Positions 1 through 7,860 of a DNA stretch of 64,000 bases are shown piece after piece. The notes under the pieces are model-generated. The model saw only the letters and a program-made list of their open reading frames with translations, had not been told where the DNA came from and did not search any database. Both the position numbers and the translations under genes were made by a program. Each line of letters starts with the position of its first letter. Within the stretch, counting starts at the first letter, position 1. This DNA is from Lachnospiraceae bacterium (GTDB lineage Bacteria; Bacillota; Clostridia; Lachnospirales; Lachnospiraceae), in the NCBI GenBank assembly GCA_910575255.1, contig CAJTEM010000006.1, positions 106,357 to 170,356 on the forward strand, in the 5' to 3' direction.

Positions 1-549
1 GCAGTTGTGTATGGCATTATCGTAGGAAAATTTGTGTACAGGGAATTGAGCTTTCGTGCACTTTGGAAAATGTACAAGGATAATATCCCGATCCTGGGCG
101 GTATGATGTTTGTATTTGCTCCGGCAGCAGGTCTGGGAGCCGTATTTGCCATGATGGGAGTTACAAAAGCGATTCAGGCAGGCTTCCTGGCAGTGTCAAG
201 CAATTTCTTTGTTATTATGCTGTTGATTTTTATTTTGCTGTTTTTTGTGGGAATGTTTGTACAGACTACGCCGGCCATTGTTATTTTCAGCCCGATTTTA
301 CTTCCGATCGTGGCGGCATTTGGCATGGATCCCATTCAATTCGGTCTGGTCATGACACTTTCGCTGGCTATTGCGTTTGTGACGCCACCGGTAGCGGCAA
401 ACCTGTTTGTGGCCACTTCGATGACAGGGCTGGGAATGATTCCGATTGTAAAGCGGGCCTTGCCTTTTATTGCCACATTGTTTCTGGCAATGGTTATTGT
501 CGGATTTGTACCAGGTGTCAGTATGGGACTTTTAGATTTACTCAGATAA
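1..549 (+). CDS. dctM: TRAP transporter large permease DctM, C-terminal part (cut by window edge)
   Basis: The reading frame is open from base 1, so only the last about 182 residues of a normally about 430-residue protein are present. The fragment holds five or six hydrophobic membrane segments and the family hallmark run MDPIQFGLV followed by FVTPPVAANLF, found near the C-terminus of DctM proteins. DctM is the sodium-coupled permease that takes solute from a periplasmic-type binding protein. The stop is 21 bp ahead of the dehydratase at 571, so the substrate is probably the acid sugar that enzyme dehydrates. The P and Q subunits lie outside the window. Confidence 0.93.
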   Translation, partial: AVVYGIIVGKFVYRELSFRALWKMYKDNIPILGGMMFVFAPAAGLGAVFAMMGVTKAIQAGFLAVSSNFFVIMLLIFILLFFVGMFVQTTPAIVIFSPILLPIVAAFGMDPIQFGLVMTLSLAIAFVTPPVAANLFVATSMTGLGMIPIVKRALPFIATLFLAMVIVGFVPGVSMGLLDLLR

Positions 550-570
550 AAAGTATAGGATGGAGAATAT

Positions 571-1773
571 ATGAAGATTACCAGTGTTGATATTTTTGAA
601 TGTAATACCCCGAATCCATTGTTAGATCCCTTATTTGTCCGCGTGAATACCGATGCGGGAATCTCTGGTTTCGGAGAGATCGGGCTTGCATATGGCAAAA
701 GCAAATACGGGGGTCTGGGACAAGCCAGGGATCTGGCTCAGCTCATGATTGGGTGGGATCCCATGAACAATGAAGGAATCTGGGAGATGTTTAAGAGAAA
801 TACCTTCTGGGGACAGGGCGGACAATGTGGAGGAATCGTGTTTTCTGCAGCTGTCAGCGCATTGGATATTGCAGTATGGGATATTAAAGGGAAAGTTCTG
901 GGTGTTCCCTGCTATCAGCTGCTTGGAGGGAAAACGAATGAGAGGATCCGTGCATATGCAAGCCAGCTGCAATTTGACTGGGATGAGGTTCACAGAAACA
1001 TTTCCGACCCGAAGGATTACGCGGAAGCTGTAAAAAAAGCCATGGCTCAGGGATATACGGCGGTTAAGGTAGATCCGGTTTGTGTAAAACCGGACGGTGT
1101 GTACGCCAGAGAGCCTAAGCCGGATCCAAATTGGAGGACAAAGGGCGCTTTGTCAGGAGAAGTGATAAATCTGGCATATGAACGCGTAAAGGCTATGCGC
1201 GAGGCAGGCGGCCCCAACCTGGATATTATCCTGGAGCTTCATGCATTTACAGATACCAGTACGGCTATTCGGCTGGGCCAGAAGCTGGAAGAGCTGGATA
1301 TTTACTATATGGAAGAACCTACGGATCCTACCAATGCCGAGTGTATGCGAGAGATTCGGGAAAAGGTAAACATACCGGTTGCCTCCGGAGAACGGATTAG
1401 CAGCCGCTGGGGTTTCCGGGAATTCCTGGAAAAACGTGCGCTCCAGGTGATTCAGCCAGATCTCTGCGTGGCCGGAGGATTTACCGAGGTTAAAAAAATA
1501 TGCGACATGGCCAATGTATATGATGCAGGTGTCCAGATTCATGTGTGCGGAGGCCCGATTGCTACAGCAGCTACCCTGCAGTTGGAAGCAGCGATTCCTA
1601 ATTTCCTGATCCATGAGCTTCACGAAGGGGCATTAAAAAAAGAGATTCGTGAATTGTGCAAATATGACCATATGCCTGAGGAGGGAAGCTACATAGTGCC
1701 GGATCTGCCGGGTATCGGGAATGAGCTGACGGAAAAAGCAATGCGGGAAGCCGTGAGCATGACAATAAAATAA
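571..1773 (+). CDS. Enolase-superfamily sugar-acid dehydratase (mandelate racemase/galactonate dehydratase-like)
   Basis: A 400-residue protein of the mandelate racemase/muconate lactonising family. It has the capping domain first (about 1-125) and then the TIM barrel. Visible barrel motifs are KVDP, ELHAF (metal-ligand position, with a histidine two residues on), MEEP and SGER as the next two carboxylate ligands, and HVCGGP as the general-base histidine, the arrangement of galactonate dehydratase and relatives. The first ligand is Glu where E. coli DgoD has Asp. These enzymes dehydrate aldonic or uronic acids to 2-keto-3-deoxy acids in the cytoplasm. Co-transcription with a TRAP permease supports sugar-acid catabolism; the exact substrate cannot be read from sequence. 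Start ATG follows GGATGGAGAATAT, a modest ribosome site. Confidence 0.85.
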   Translation: MKITSVDIFECNTPNPLLDPLFVRVNTDAGISGFGEIGLAYGKSKYGGLGQARDLAQLMIGWDPMNNEGIWEMFKRNTFWGQGGQCGGIVFSAAVSALDIAVWDIKGKVLGVPCYQLLGGKTNERIRAYASQLQFDWDEVHRNISDPKDYAEAVKKAMAQGYTAVKVDPVCVKPDGVYAREPKPDPNWRTKGALSGEVINLAYERVKAMREAGGPNLDIILELHAFTDTSTAIRLGQKLEELDIYYMEEPTDPTNAECMREIREKVNIPVASGERISSRWGFREFLEKRALQVIQPDLCVAGGFTEVKKICDMANVYDAGVQIHVCGGPIATAATLQLEAAIPNFLIHELHEGALKKEIRELCKYDHMPEEGSYIVPDLPGIGNELTEKAMREAVSMTIK

Positions 1774-1807
1774 AAGAGGGGGAGCAGGCAAAATCACCTG
1801 CTCCCCT
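1766..1807 (-). terminator. Terminator of the MurNAc operon, possibly bidirectional
   Basis: A perfect 10-bp stem (GGGGAGCAGG/CCTGCTCCCC, 1779-1806, 8-nt loop) overlaps the stop codon of the amiE-like gene. On the minus strand it is followed by CTCTTTTATTTTATT, giving a rho-independent terminator for that operon. On the plus strand it lies just after the dehydratase stop but lacks a T-run, so termination in that direction would be weaker. Confidence 0.75.
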
Positions 1808-2804
1808 CCAGCCATAATTGATTGAGTTCTTTTCGTTTTTCCAGGAATACGGAATTGTCCCTGCTGGGGTGGATGCGGTTAGTCAGCAGAAGCATGGCTT
1901 CCGAGCGGTTATAGTCTAGCAGCAGGGAGGTTCCGGTAAAGCCGGTATGGTAAAGCGTTTCGCTTCCGTATTCTTTGCTCCAGCCATAGGTGCGGCCAAA
2001 CTGTTCGGTTTCCCGGATCAGCCGGAAGGTTTTTTTAGAAAACAATCGTTCGGATTCTGCCAGGTACGCCTGGGCAAAGCAGACCAGATCCTCCAGGGTG
2101 GAGAATAAGCCCGCACTGCCGCTCTGTCCCAGGAGCCAGGCTTTGGAGTCGTGGATTTCCCCGCAGATCAGTCCCCGGTTTTTAGTCAGCTCCGTCGGCA
2201 GGCAGAAGGACGCCAGCTCCGGAACCGGAAAAGAGGTGTGCGTCATATTCAGCGGAGCAAATACGTGGCGCCGGAGGCTTTCTCCCAGTTGTTCCGGTTC
2301 GTTCAGACCGGCGCCTTTCTGAAGGATCAGTCCCAGGAGAATGTAACCGACATCCGAATAGATCATTTGCTCTCCCGGCTTTGCCACGGGCGCTGTGTTA
2401 TAGAGACGATCATAAAAGTTATCTCTGGTCAGATGGTATTTGTCCGGTATCTCAGCCGGGAGCCCGCTGGTGTGAAGGAGAAGCTGGCCTATGGTGGCAG
2501 CATTCCCTGAATATCGGGGAAGCAGCCGGGATACCGGCAAGTTGAGGGACAGCTCGCCGGATTCCGCCAGCTGCAGGACGCGGCTGGCAGTGCCGACTAC
2601 TTTACTGAGAGATGCAAGATCGTAATACAGTCCGCTTTTAACAGGGCGTCTGTCATAGGGGGCAATGCTGCCCATCATGCCATGGTAGAGGAGTTCTGCT
2701 CTCTTTGGTCTGACGAATGCCAGAGAAAAACCGCAGATTACACGGTTCTGCACCATGGTTTCCAGTTCCTGTCGGATCCTGAGTTCTGTTTTGTCCCGGT
2801 TCAT
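1794..2804 (-). CDS. amiE: AmiE-like serine hydrolase (beta-lactamase fold, N-acetylmuramyl-L-alanine amidase candidate)
   Basis: A 336-residue class C beta-lactamase-fold protein. The catalytic SxxK is SLSK at residues 65-68, the Tyr motif is YSDVG, and the third motif is HTGFTG. No signal peptide is visible, so it should act in the cytoplasm. In Bacillus subtilis the homologous position beside murQ and murR is occupied by AmiE (YbbE), which removes peptides from MurNAc. That family knowledge plus the four-base ATGA overlap with murQ here supports a muropeptide amidase role rather than antibiotic resistance. It is the last gene of the operon and ends in a terminator. A generic esterase role is the main alternative. 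Confidence 0.8.
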   Translation of the reverse strand: MNRDKTELRIRQELETMVQNRVICGFSLAFVRPKRAELLYHGMMGSIAPYDRRPVKSGLYYDLASLSKVVGTASRVLQLAESGELSLNLPVSRLLPRYSGNAATIGQLLLHTSGLPAEIPDKYHLTRDNFYDRLYNTAPVAKPGEQMIYSDVGYILLGLILQKGAGLNEPEQLGESLRRHVFAPLNMTHTSFPVPELASFCLPTELTKNRGLICGEIHDSKAWLLGQSGSAGLFSTLEDLVCFAQAYLAESERLFSKKTFRLIRETEQFGRTYGWSKEYGSETLYHTGFTGTSLLLDYNRSEAMLLLTNRIHPSRDNSVFLEKRKELNQLWLEGSR

Positions 2805-3841
2805 GCGTTCCTGTCCTCTGCTGCTTCGGCCGCCTCCTGAAGGTTGCCGCTGCTCTTTTTAGGGCTTTCGACAGCCTCCCGAACGTTGTCGCTGTTCCTT
2901 TTAAGGCTTTCGACAGCCTCCCGAACGTTGCCGCTGTTTCTTTTAAGGCTTTCGACAGCCTCCCGGACTCTGCCGCTGGTTTTCTCAAGGGCATCAGCAG
3001 CCTCGGACATGCTGCATTCTGCCTGCAGCATGACAATGGCTTCCGGTACCTTCATGCCTGCTTCCCGCAGCTTTTCTCCGGCAGTGTCCATGTCGGCGCC
3101 TGTGATCTGAGAAATCATCCGGCACGCACGGACGACGAGTTTTTCGTTCGTGGGCTGTACATGGACCATATAATTCTGATATACTTTTCCCAGGCGTACC
3201 ATCACGGCGGTGGAAATCATATTGGCGATCATCTTCTGGGCGGTACCTGCCTTCATGCGGGTACTGCCGCTGATGACCTCGGGTCCTACTACGGGGGCGA
3301 TGGATATCTGTGCCACGGCAGCCATCTCGCTGTCCCGGTTGCAGGTTATGGATATGCTGAGAGCCTGGTGATCATTGGCATATTCCAGAGCGGCCAGGGT
3401 ATAGGGGGTCCTGCCGCTGGCAGCGATGCCGATGACGCAGTCCTTTTCTGTGAGATTCACCTTTGTCAGATCTTCAATGGCCAGCTCGCGGGAATCCTCA
3501 GCGCCCTCCACAGCACGGTACATGGCTTTTTCGCCTCCGGCCAGCAGACTCAGTACCCGATCCGGGGTGACACTGTATGTGGGCAGCAATTCAACGGAAT
3601 CCAGAGTTCCCATTCGTCCGGAAGTACCGGCGCCGCAGTAGATGATCCTTCCTCCGGCGCTGAATCTTTCGGCAATGGCATCTACCGCCCGGGCAATCAC
3701 GGGCAGCTCCGCCTCCACTGCAGAGGCAACCTTTTTATCTTCTTCATTGATCAATGTCACGATTCCCAGGGAATCCATCTGATCGATATGCTTGGTGGCC
3801 TCGTTCACGTTTTCCGTGGTCAGGCCGTCTATTTTTATCAT
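2801..3841 (-). CDS. murQ: N-acetylmuramic acid 6-phosphate etherase with a repeat-bearing C-terminal tail
   Basis: MurQ removes D-lactate from MurNAc-6-phosphate to give GlcNAc-6-phosphate in cell-wall recycling. The SIS domain carries GAGTSGRMGTLDSVE with Glu84 at the position of the catalytic Glu83 of E. coli MurQ, and VGPEVISGSTRMKAGTAQK further on. The family is usually about 300 residues; this one has 346. The extra about 45 residues are a 14-residue tandem repeat (REAVESLKRNSGNV-like, three copies plus degenerate ends) encoded by 42-bp DNA repeats with CTTTCGACAGCCTCCCG starting at 2865, 2907 and 2949. The stop overlaps the amiE start. The gene starts 43 bp after murR. Confidence 0.95.
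   Translation of the reverse strand: MIKIDGLTTENVNEATKHIDQMDSLGIVTLINEEDKKVASAVEAELPVIARAVDAIAERFSAGGRIIYCGAGTSGRMGTLDSVELLPTYSVTPDRVLSLLAGGEKAMYRAVEGAEDSRELAIEDLTKVNLTEKDCVIGIAASGRTPYTLAALEYANDHQALSISITCNRDSEMAAVAQISIAPVVGPEVISGSTRMKAGTAQKMIANMISTAVMVRLGKVYQNYMVHVQPTNEKLVVRACRMISQITGADMDTAGEKLREAGMKVPEAIVMLQAECSMSEAADALEKTSGRVREAVESLKRNSGNVREAVESLKRNSDNVREAVESPKKSSGNLQEAAEAAEDRNA
2840..2992. repeat. 42-bp tandem repeat inside the 3' end of murQ
   Basis: Three near-identical 42-bp units begin at about 2865, 2907 and 2949, with degenerate copies at both sides. They keep frame (14 codons each) and create a charged helical C-terminal tail on MurQ. The seed CTTTCGACAGCCTCCCG is identical in all three. 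Confidence 0.85.
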
Positions 3842-3882
3842 GTAATTTTCCTTCCTGCTGTTTTTATTTCTGCGGTCAATGG

Positions 3883-3911
3883 TTCTAAGTGTCAGTGGCG
3901 CTTGATTTGAC
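3883..3911. repeat. Degenerate copy of the 29-nt hairpin element (copy C)
   Basis: The core AGTGTC-AGT-GGCGCT (3888-3902) pairs with two G-T wobbles and matches copies at 12904-12932 and 16730-16758. It overlaps the stop codon of murR. The outer stem is not well preserved. Confidence 0.45.
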
Positions 3912-4760
3912 TTTCAGGCGCTCTACCAGCTTTCGGGTCTTTATCAGCTCGACCTCCATGGTATCTAAGCTGTCCTGGATCATTCCCAGGTATAAGAGAT
4001 CGGTCATACTCAGGGAGGTATGCCTGGAAGTAAAAGCGCCGATTCTCATGGCCCGCTCCTGATTGGGGACAAAGAGACAGATATCGGCAAGTCCGGCCAG
4101 GGGGGAAGCGCTCTTACGGGTAACCGCGATTACGACCACACCTCTTTCCCTGGCAGCTTCACAGGCATAGAGGATCTCTTTGGACTGTCCGCTGTAGGAA
4201 AATGCCACCACGGAGTCCCTCTCATCGAGGTAATTGAAAAATTCCATAACCATGTTCGTATCCTGACTGTAAAAGACGTTAAAGTCCGCCCGTTTCAACT
4301 TATGGAACAGGTCATAGGCAGGCATCATGGAAGCTCCGATTCCCAGAGTATAGATCCGGCGGCTTTTTTTCAGAACCGCGATTGCCCGGGCAAGAGACTC
4401 CCTGTCAAGCTGATAAAAAAAATCCTTCATAGCTGTGGTCTGCATCTGTCCCAGCTTCTGGCACAAATCATCGATAGAGTCTTCCGGAGAAATGATCAGA
4501 TCCATCACTCCCCAGTCATTGTCATGCTCCCTGGCTCCGGCAGATGCCAGCGCCAGCTTAAACTCTTCCAGTCCTTCAAAACCCAGTTTTTGAACGTAAC
4601 GGATAATGGAAGCAGAAGAAACCTCACTTTCCCTGGCAAGGTCTATGGTAGTCATTCTCAGACATTCTGTGCCGTGGGAGAGGATGAAATCCGAGATCTT
4701 CTTATCCCCGCGGCTCATATTTTCATATTTATCCCGGATTTTTAAAATTACTTCATTCAT
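3885..4760 (-). CDS. murR: MurR/RpiR-family transcriptional regulator
   Basis: A 291-residue regulator with an N-terminal RpiR-type helix-turn-helix (about 1-77, containing STIIRYVQKLG-like recognition helix text as SASIIRYVQKLGF) and a C-terminal SIS sugar-phosphate-binding domain (about 110-250, with TLGIGASMMPAYD and SYSGQSKEI). Start ATG at 4760 was chosen because GGAGGAGAAT lies about 9 bases upstream; an upstream in-frame ATG at 4823 lacks such a site. In E. coli and Bacillus, MurR senses MurNAc-6-phosphate and controls murQP. Its place between the PTS genes and murQ supports the same role here, with the palindrome at 7618-7629 as a candidate operator. Confidence 0.88.
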   Translation of the reverse strand: MNEVILKIRDKYENMSRGDKKISDFILSHGTECLRMTTIDLARESEVSSASIIRYVQKLGFEGLEEFKLALASAGAREHDNDWGVMDLIISPEDSIDDLCQKLGQMQTTAMKDFFYQLDRESLARAIAVLKKSRRIYTLGIGASMMPAYDLFHKLKRADFNVFYSQDTNMVMEFFNYLDERDSVVAFSYSGQSKEILYACEAARERGVVVIAVTRKSASPLAGLADICLFVPNQERAMRIGAFTSRHTSLSMTDLLYLGMIQDSLDTMEVELIKTRKLVERLKVKSSATDT

Positions 4761-4888
4761 GAGATACGATTCTCCTCCCGCCATGCCTGGTACCGCGTTG
4801 CCTGAATTCCGAAATTTAAGCAATGCTGTCCTGGTGCGCGCCCCGGAGCCCTCTTAATCAGAAGCAAGAGAACTTCCGGAATGATATT

Positions 4889-5362
4889 TCATAGGTAAGT
4901 CTCTATGGATTGCGATGATTCGTTGGGAATCATCTGAGCAGTAACCGGAATTCCTTTCGCAAGGATTTCCCGGATGCATACCTCGTCCTGCCCGGTCAGA
5001 TTCACTGATTTCTTGATCGGTCTGGAGCCTTCTCTTTTTGCCACATTGCCTACATTCACCTGGGTAACGGGAACTCCGTCCGCCACCAGACGGGCCATAT
5101 CCGGCACGGATTTGGTGATCAGAAATACCTTATCCTCCTCATAGGCGCCTTCTTTAAACTTCTCTGCTGCCCGCTTTAAAGACAGGATGGACAGCTTGAC
5201 TCCTGCCGGCTTTGCCATCTTCAGTCCTGCAATGATCAGCTCATCCTTTACCGCGGCATCGTTGACCACAACGATCCTGGTAGCGCCTACTGTATTCGTC
5301 CAGACCATGGCAACCTGGCCATGGATCAGTCTTTCATCTACTCTTGCATGTACAATCGCCAT
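4889..5362 (-). CDS. PTS mannose/fructose/sorbose-family EIIB
   Basis: A 157-residue cytoplasmic phosphocarrier. The N-terminal HARVDERLIHGQVAMVW contains the phosphorylated histidine of mannose-class EIIB proteins. It receives phosphate from the EIIA encoded next door and passes it to the incoming sugar at EIIC/EIID. It is the fourth gene of the operon, 75 bp after EIIA and 128 bp before murR. The neighbours murR and murQ suggest that the sugar is MurNAc or a muropeptide-derived sugar, which is inference. Confidence 0.93.
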   Translation of the reverse strand: MAIVHARVDERLIHGQVAMVWTNTVGATRIVVVNDAAVKDELIIAGLKMAKPAGVKLSILSLKRAAEKFKEGAYEEDKVFLITKSVPDMARLVADGVPVTQVNVGNVAKREGSRPIKKSVNLTGQDEVCIREILAKGIPVTAQMIPNESSQSIETYL

Positions 5363-5437
5363 AATTATTCCCCTTTTTCATCAAGGAAAGTGAATACCGC
5401 TGCGGGTCATTTGCTTTCCTTCTCTGTCAACAGTCAG

Positions 5438-5884
5438 TTACTCATCCAATTCGATTTCGTCGTCCACATCCTCAGACACCACATCGGAAGATGCTTCAAA
5501 GCAGATGGTCTGCGCCTTCCCGGCCTTAAGAGAGCTTCTGGCAAGAACCGCGGGATCGGAGATCATGCCGCGGCTCATATAGGCATCCAGAAGAATGGGA
5601 AGGCTGGCGCCGCCAATGACCTCCACCGGATCGGCTCCCCCCAGTTTCAGCCGGACGGATACATTATAGGGCGAACCTCCTGTGAGGTCAGCAAGAATCA
5701 GTACGCCCTCACATTCCTTTAAAGCATCAAGAGCATTCTGAAGATTCGCTGTCAGAACCTCTAAAGACTCCTCCGGGTCGAAATCTACGGGCACGTAGTC
5801 GGAGAGCTCTCCGGCCAGAAGCTTTAAGCCGCTGGTGAGTCCGGTGGCAAAGGTACCATGTCCTGTTACGATAAGTCCTATCAT
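5438..5884 (-). CDS. PTS mannose-family EIIA
   Basis: A 148-residue EIIA of the mannose class. LIVTGHGTFATGL carries the active-site histidine (TGHG), and LADLTGGSPYN is the second conserved patch. The C-terminus is strongly acidic (SEDVDDEIELDE). It accepts phosphate from HPr and donates it to the separate EIIB. EIIA and EIIB are split here, unlike the fused ManX of E. coli. It lies 15 bp after EIID. Confidence 0.93.
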   Translation of the reverse strand: MIGLIVTGHGTFATGLTSGLKLLAGELSDYVPVDFDPEESLEVLTANLQNALDALKECEGVLILADLTGGSPYNVSVRLKLGGADPVEVIGGASLPILLDAYMSRGMISDPAVLARSSLKAGKAQTICFEASSDVVSEDVDDEIELDE

Positions 5885-5899
5885 ATCACACCTCGGCTT

Positions 5900-6730
5900 T
5901 TAGAACAATCCCGCAGCTGCAGTCAGCATGGATTGCAGGTTTCCCAGAATCATACCAAGCCCCAGCAGAATGAAGATCAGCTTGGTGGAGTTGACTTTCT
6001 TTTTGCCCAGGAGCCAGTAGGAGAGCATGACGATTCCCAGAGGAAGCATCTTGGGCATGATCTTATCCAGCATATCCTGAACCGCAAAGGTTACATCCCC
6101 CATGGTAAACGCCAGGTTAGTGCTGTAATTGACCACAGAGGGAATCAATGCGCCGACCACGGTCAGTCCGAGGATACTGGCAGCCTCTGTGATCGGGGCA
6201 ATGCTGTCGGCAAATCCGGTAGCCAGCTTTCGTCCGGACTGATACCCCATCCAGGTGAACTTGTAGCGGACCCACAGGACGGCGGCACAGGCCAGGAGAG
6301 GTACGATGAGGCCTACCGGGTTGCCCTGCATGGCCACATAGGCGGCAATGGAAAAGACGATAGCGCGGTAAATCGCGACAAATAGCGTATCGCCTACGCC
6401 GGCGAGCGGTCCCATAAGGCCGGTCTTTAAGGCGCTGACTGCTTCTTCCGACTCGATGCCGATCTCTTCCTCCAGAGCCATGTCGGCGCCTACGATCAGA
6501 TGGGAGGTACCGGGAGTCGTGTTAAAATAGGAGCTTTGCATCTTCAGAGCCCGCTTCATCTTATCCGGATCGTCTCCGTAGAGGCGTTTTAAGGCAGGCA
6601 TGATCACATAAGTATATCCAAGACCCTGCATTTTTTCATAGTTCCAGCCGAATTGCAGAGCAAACAGGTTGCGGACATAAACCTTGTTGATATCCTGTTT
6701 TGTCAGTTTGGTTTCGGGATTATTAGCCAT
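5900..6730 (-). CDS. PTS mannose-family EIID membrane subunit
   Basis: A 276-residue EIID. The N-terminal LTKQDINKVYVRNLFALQ followed by FGWNYEKMQGLGY is the family signature, as is GLMGPLAGVGDTLFVA about 115-130. Hydrophobic segments lie in the C-terminal half. Together with EIIC it forms the mannose-class sugar channel. It overlaps the EIIC stop by 8 bp, indicating translational coupling. Confidence 0.93.
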   Translation of the reverse strand: MANNPETKLTKQDINKVYVRNLFALQFGWNYEKMQGLGYTYVIMPALKRLYGDDPDKMKRALKMQSSYFNTTPGTSHLIVGADMALEEEIGIESEEAVSALKTGLMGPLAGVGDTLFVAIYRAIVFSIAAYVAMQGNPVGLIVPLLACAAVLWVRYKFTWMGYQSGRKLATGFADSIAPITEAASILGLTVVGALIPSVVNYSTNLAFTMGDVTFAVQDMLDKIMPKMLPLGIVMLSYWLLGKKKVNSTKLIFILLGLGMILGNLQSMLTAAAGLF

Positions 6731-7529
6731 CGATCTCTACCTCCTCATCGTCAAACATTGCCACATCACCAGACGTTGCCGTCAAAACCTTTTCTTTTCC
6801 TCTGCTGAGATGGAGAGCAGCCAGGGCAAGTCCGAGCAGGGCTGCGGCCATAACCGTAAACAGGGAACCGCCATAAGCCAGAAGCACAAAGCCTATAATG
6901 AAGTAAGGAAAATACTTTTTCAGAGGCAGATACCGCATGAGGATAGCCATACCCATAGCCGGGAGAATTGCGCCGGCTGTCCGCAGGCCCGTCATAAACC
7001 ATGCGGGGATCAGGGCATTGATGCTGGTGACCACTGCTTCTCCAAAAAACAGACCCAGGGCAACCGGAATCAGGCGGGAGAGTTCCCAGGGAATCAGTCC
7101 CAGAAGATTTGCCTTTTCCACTCCCTTCCAATCGCCTCTCTCCGCACAGCGATCGCCGTAATGCTGGAAGAAGGAATTGCTCATCCTTCCCAGAACGTCC
7201 ATCTGTGTGAGCAGCAGTCCGATCGGGATGGCAACAGCGATTCCATACTCAGCGCCTTCTCCGGAAATGATGGCATAAGCGGTTCCCATAATGGCACCGG
7301 ACAGATAGTCAGGAACCGTGGCGCCGCCGTAGGTTGCAACACCCAGGGTCATCAGCTGCAGAGTAGCGCCGATCGTCAATCCTGTCTGCAGATCTCCTAA
7401 AATCAGCCCTGTAAATGTTGCCGCAAACAAAGGACTGTACAGTCCGCACTGAATGGAAATCTGATCTACTACTGCGATCATGGTATACAGCAGCAGAACA
7501 AAAATGATCAAAAATGAAATTTCCTGCAT
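6723..7529 (-). CDS. PTS mannose-family EIIC membrane subunit
   Basis: First gene of the minus-strand operon: a 268-residue polytopic protein with the EIIC signature GLILGDLQTGLTIGATLQLMTLG in its N-terminal third and ITSINALIPAWFMTGLRTAG later. The start at 7529 was preferred over an in-frame ATG at 7562 because AAAGGAGAAG sits 8 bases upstream of it. The promoter and palindrome at 7618-7664 lie directly upstream. The usual MurNAc PTS, MurP, is a glucose-class EIIBC, so a mannose-class system in a murQ operon is worth noting. Confidence 0.93.
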   Translation of the reverse strand: MQEISFLIIFVLLLYTMIAVVDQISIQCGLYSPLFAATFTGLILGDLQTGLTIGATLQLMTLGVATYGGATVPDYLSGAIMGTAYAIISGEGAEYGIAVAIPIGLLLTQMDVLGRMSNSFFQHYGDRCAERGDWKGVEKANLLGLIPWELSRLIPVALGLFFGEAVVTSINALIPAWFMTGLRTAGAILPAMGMAILMRYLPLKKYFPYFIIGFVLLAYGGSLFTVMAAALLGLALAALHLSRGKEKVLTATSGDVAMFDDEEVEIDG

Positions 7530-7617
7530 GATATGCTTCTCCTTTTTGTAGTTTTTGTACATAATGGGGCTGATGTTTCCCGATTCAGAACCGGCAAAAT
7601 CAATACCATTCCGTTTA

Positions 7618-7664
7618 ATAAGCGCTTATGATTGTATAATATCACATATGTAATAAAATTACAA
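7618..7664 (-). promoter_or_regulatory. Promoter and palindromic operator of the MurNAc PTS operon
   Basis: On the minus strand, a -35 TTGTAA (7659-7664), a 17-bp spacer and a -10 TATTAT (7636-7641) are followed at about +1 by the perfect 12-bp palindrome ATAAGCGCTTAT (7618-7629). The site is about 90 bp upstream of the EIIC start. Its position suits a repressor such as MurR; the AAGCGCTT centre also resembles a catabolite-repression cre box. Confidence 0.6.
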
Positions 7665-7860
7665 TATATATTTTAAAATATTTTTAAAATGTAATATTAT
7701 TTCATTGACGATTCGGACGGCAAGAAGATGCCCGTCTGAATACCGGAAGCGGATCCGGTCTTAAGAAATCGTAAATGAAAATTCACATATTTTTCAAACC
7801 ACTGCGATAAGATGTGTGGTATACTTAGAAGCATGTCAAAGACAGAATAAGGAGTTTTTT

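Noticed and set aside
1794-2804. Beta-lactamase-fold protein as an antibiotic resistance gene
   Set aside because: It has no signal peptide and overlaps murQ in a MurNAc operon, so the AmiE-type role explains it better.
2844-3110. Repetitive plus-strand reading frames opposite murQ
   Set aside because: They are the antisense shadow of the 42-bp repeats in murQ, without ribosome sites.
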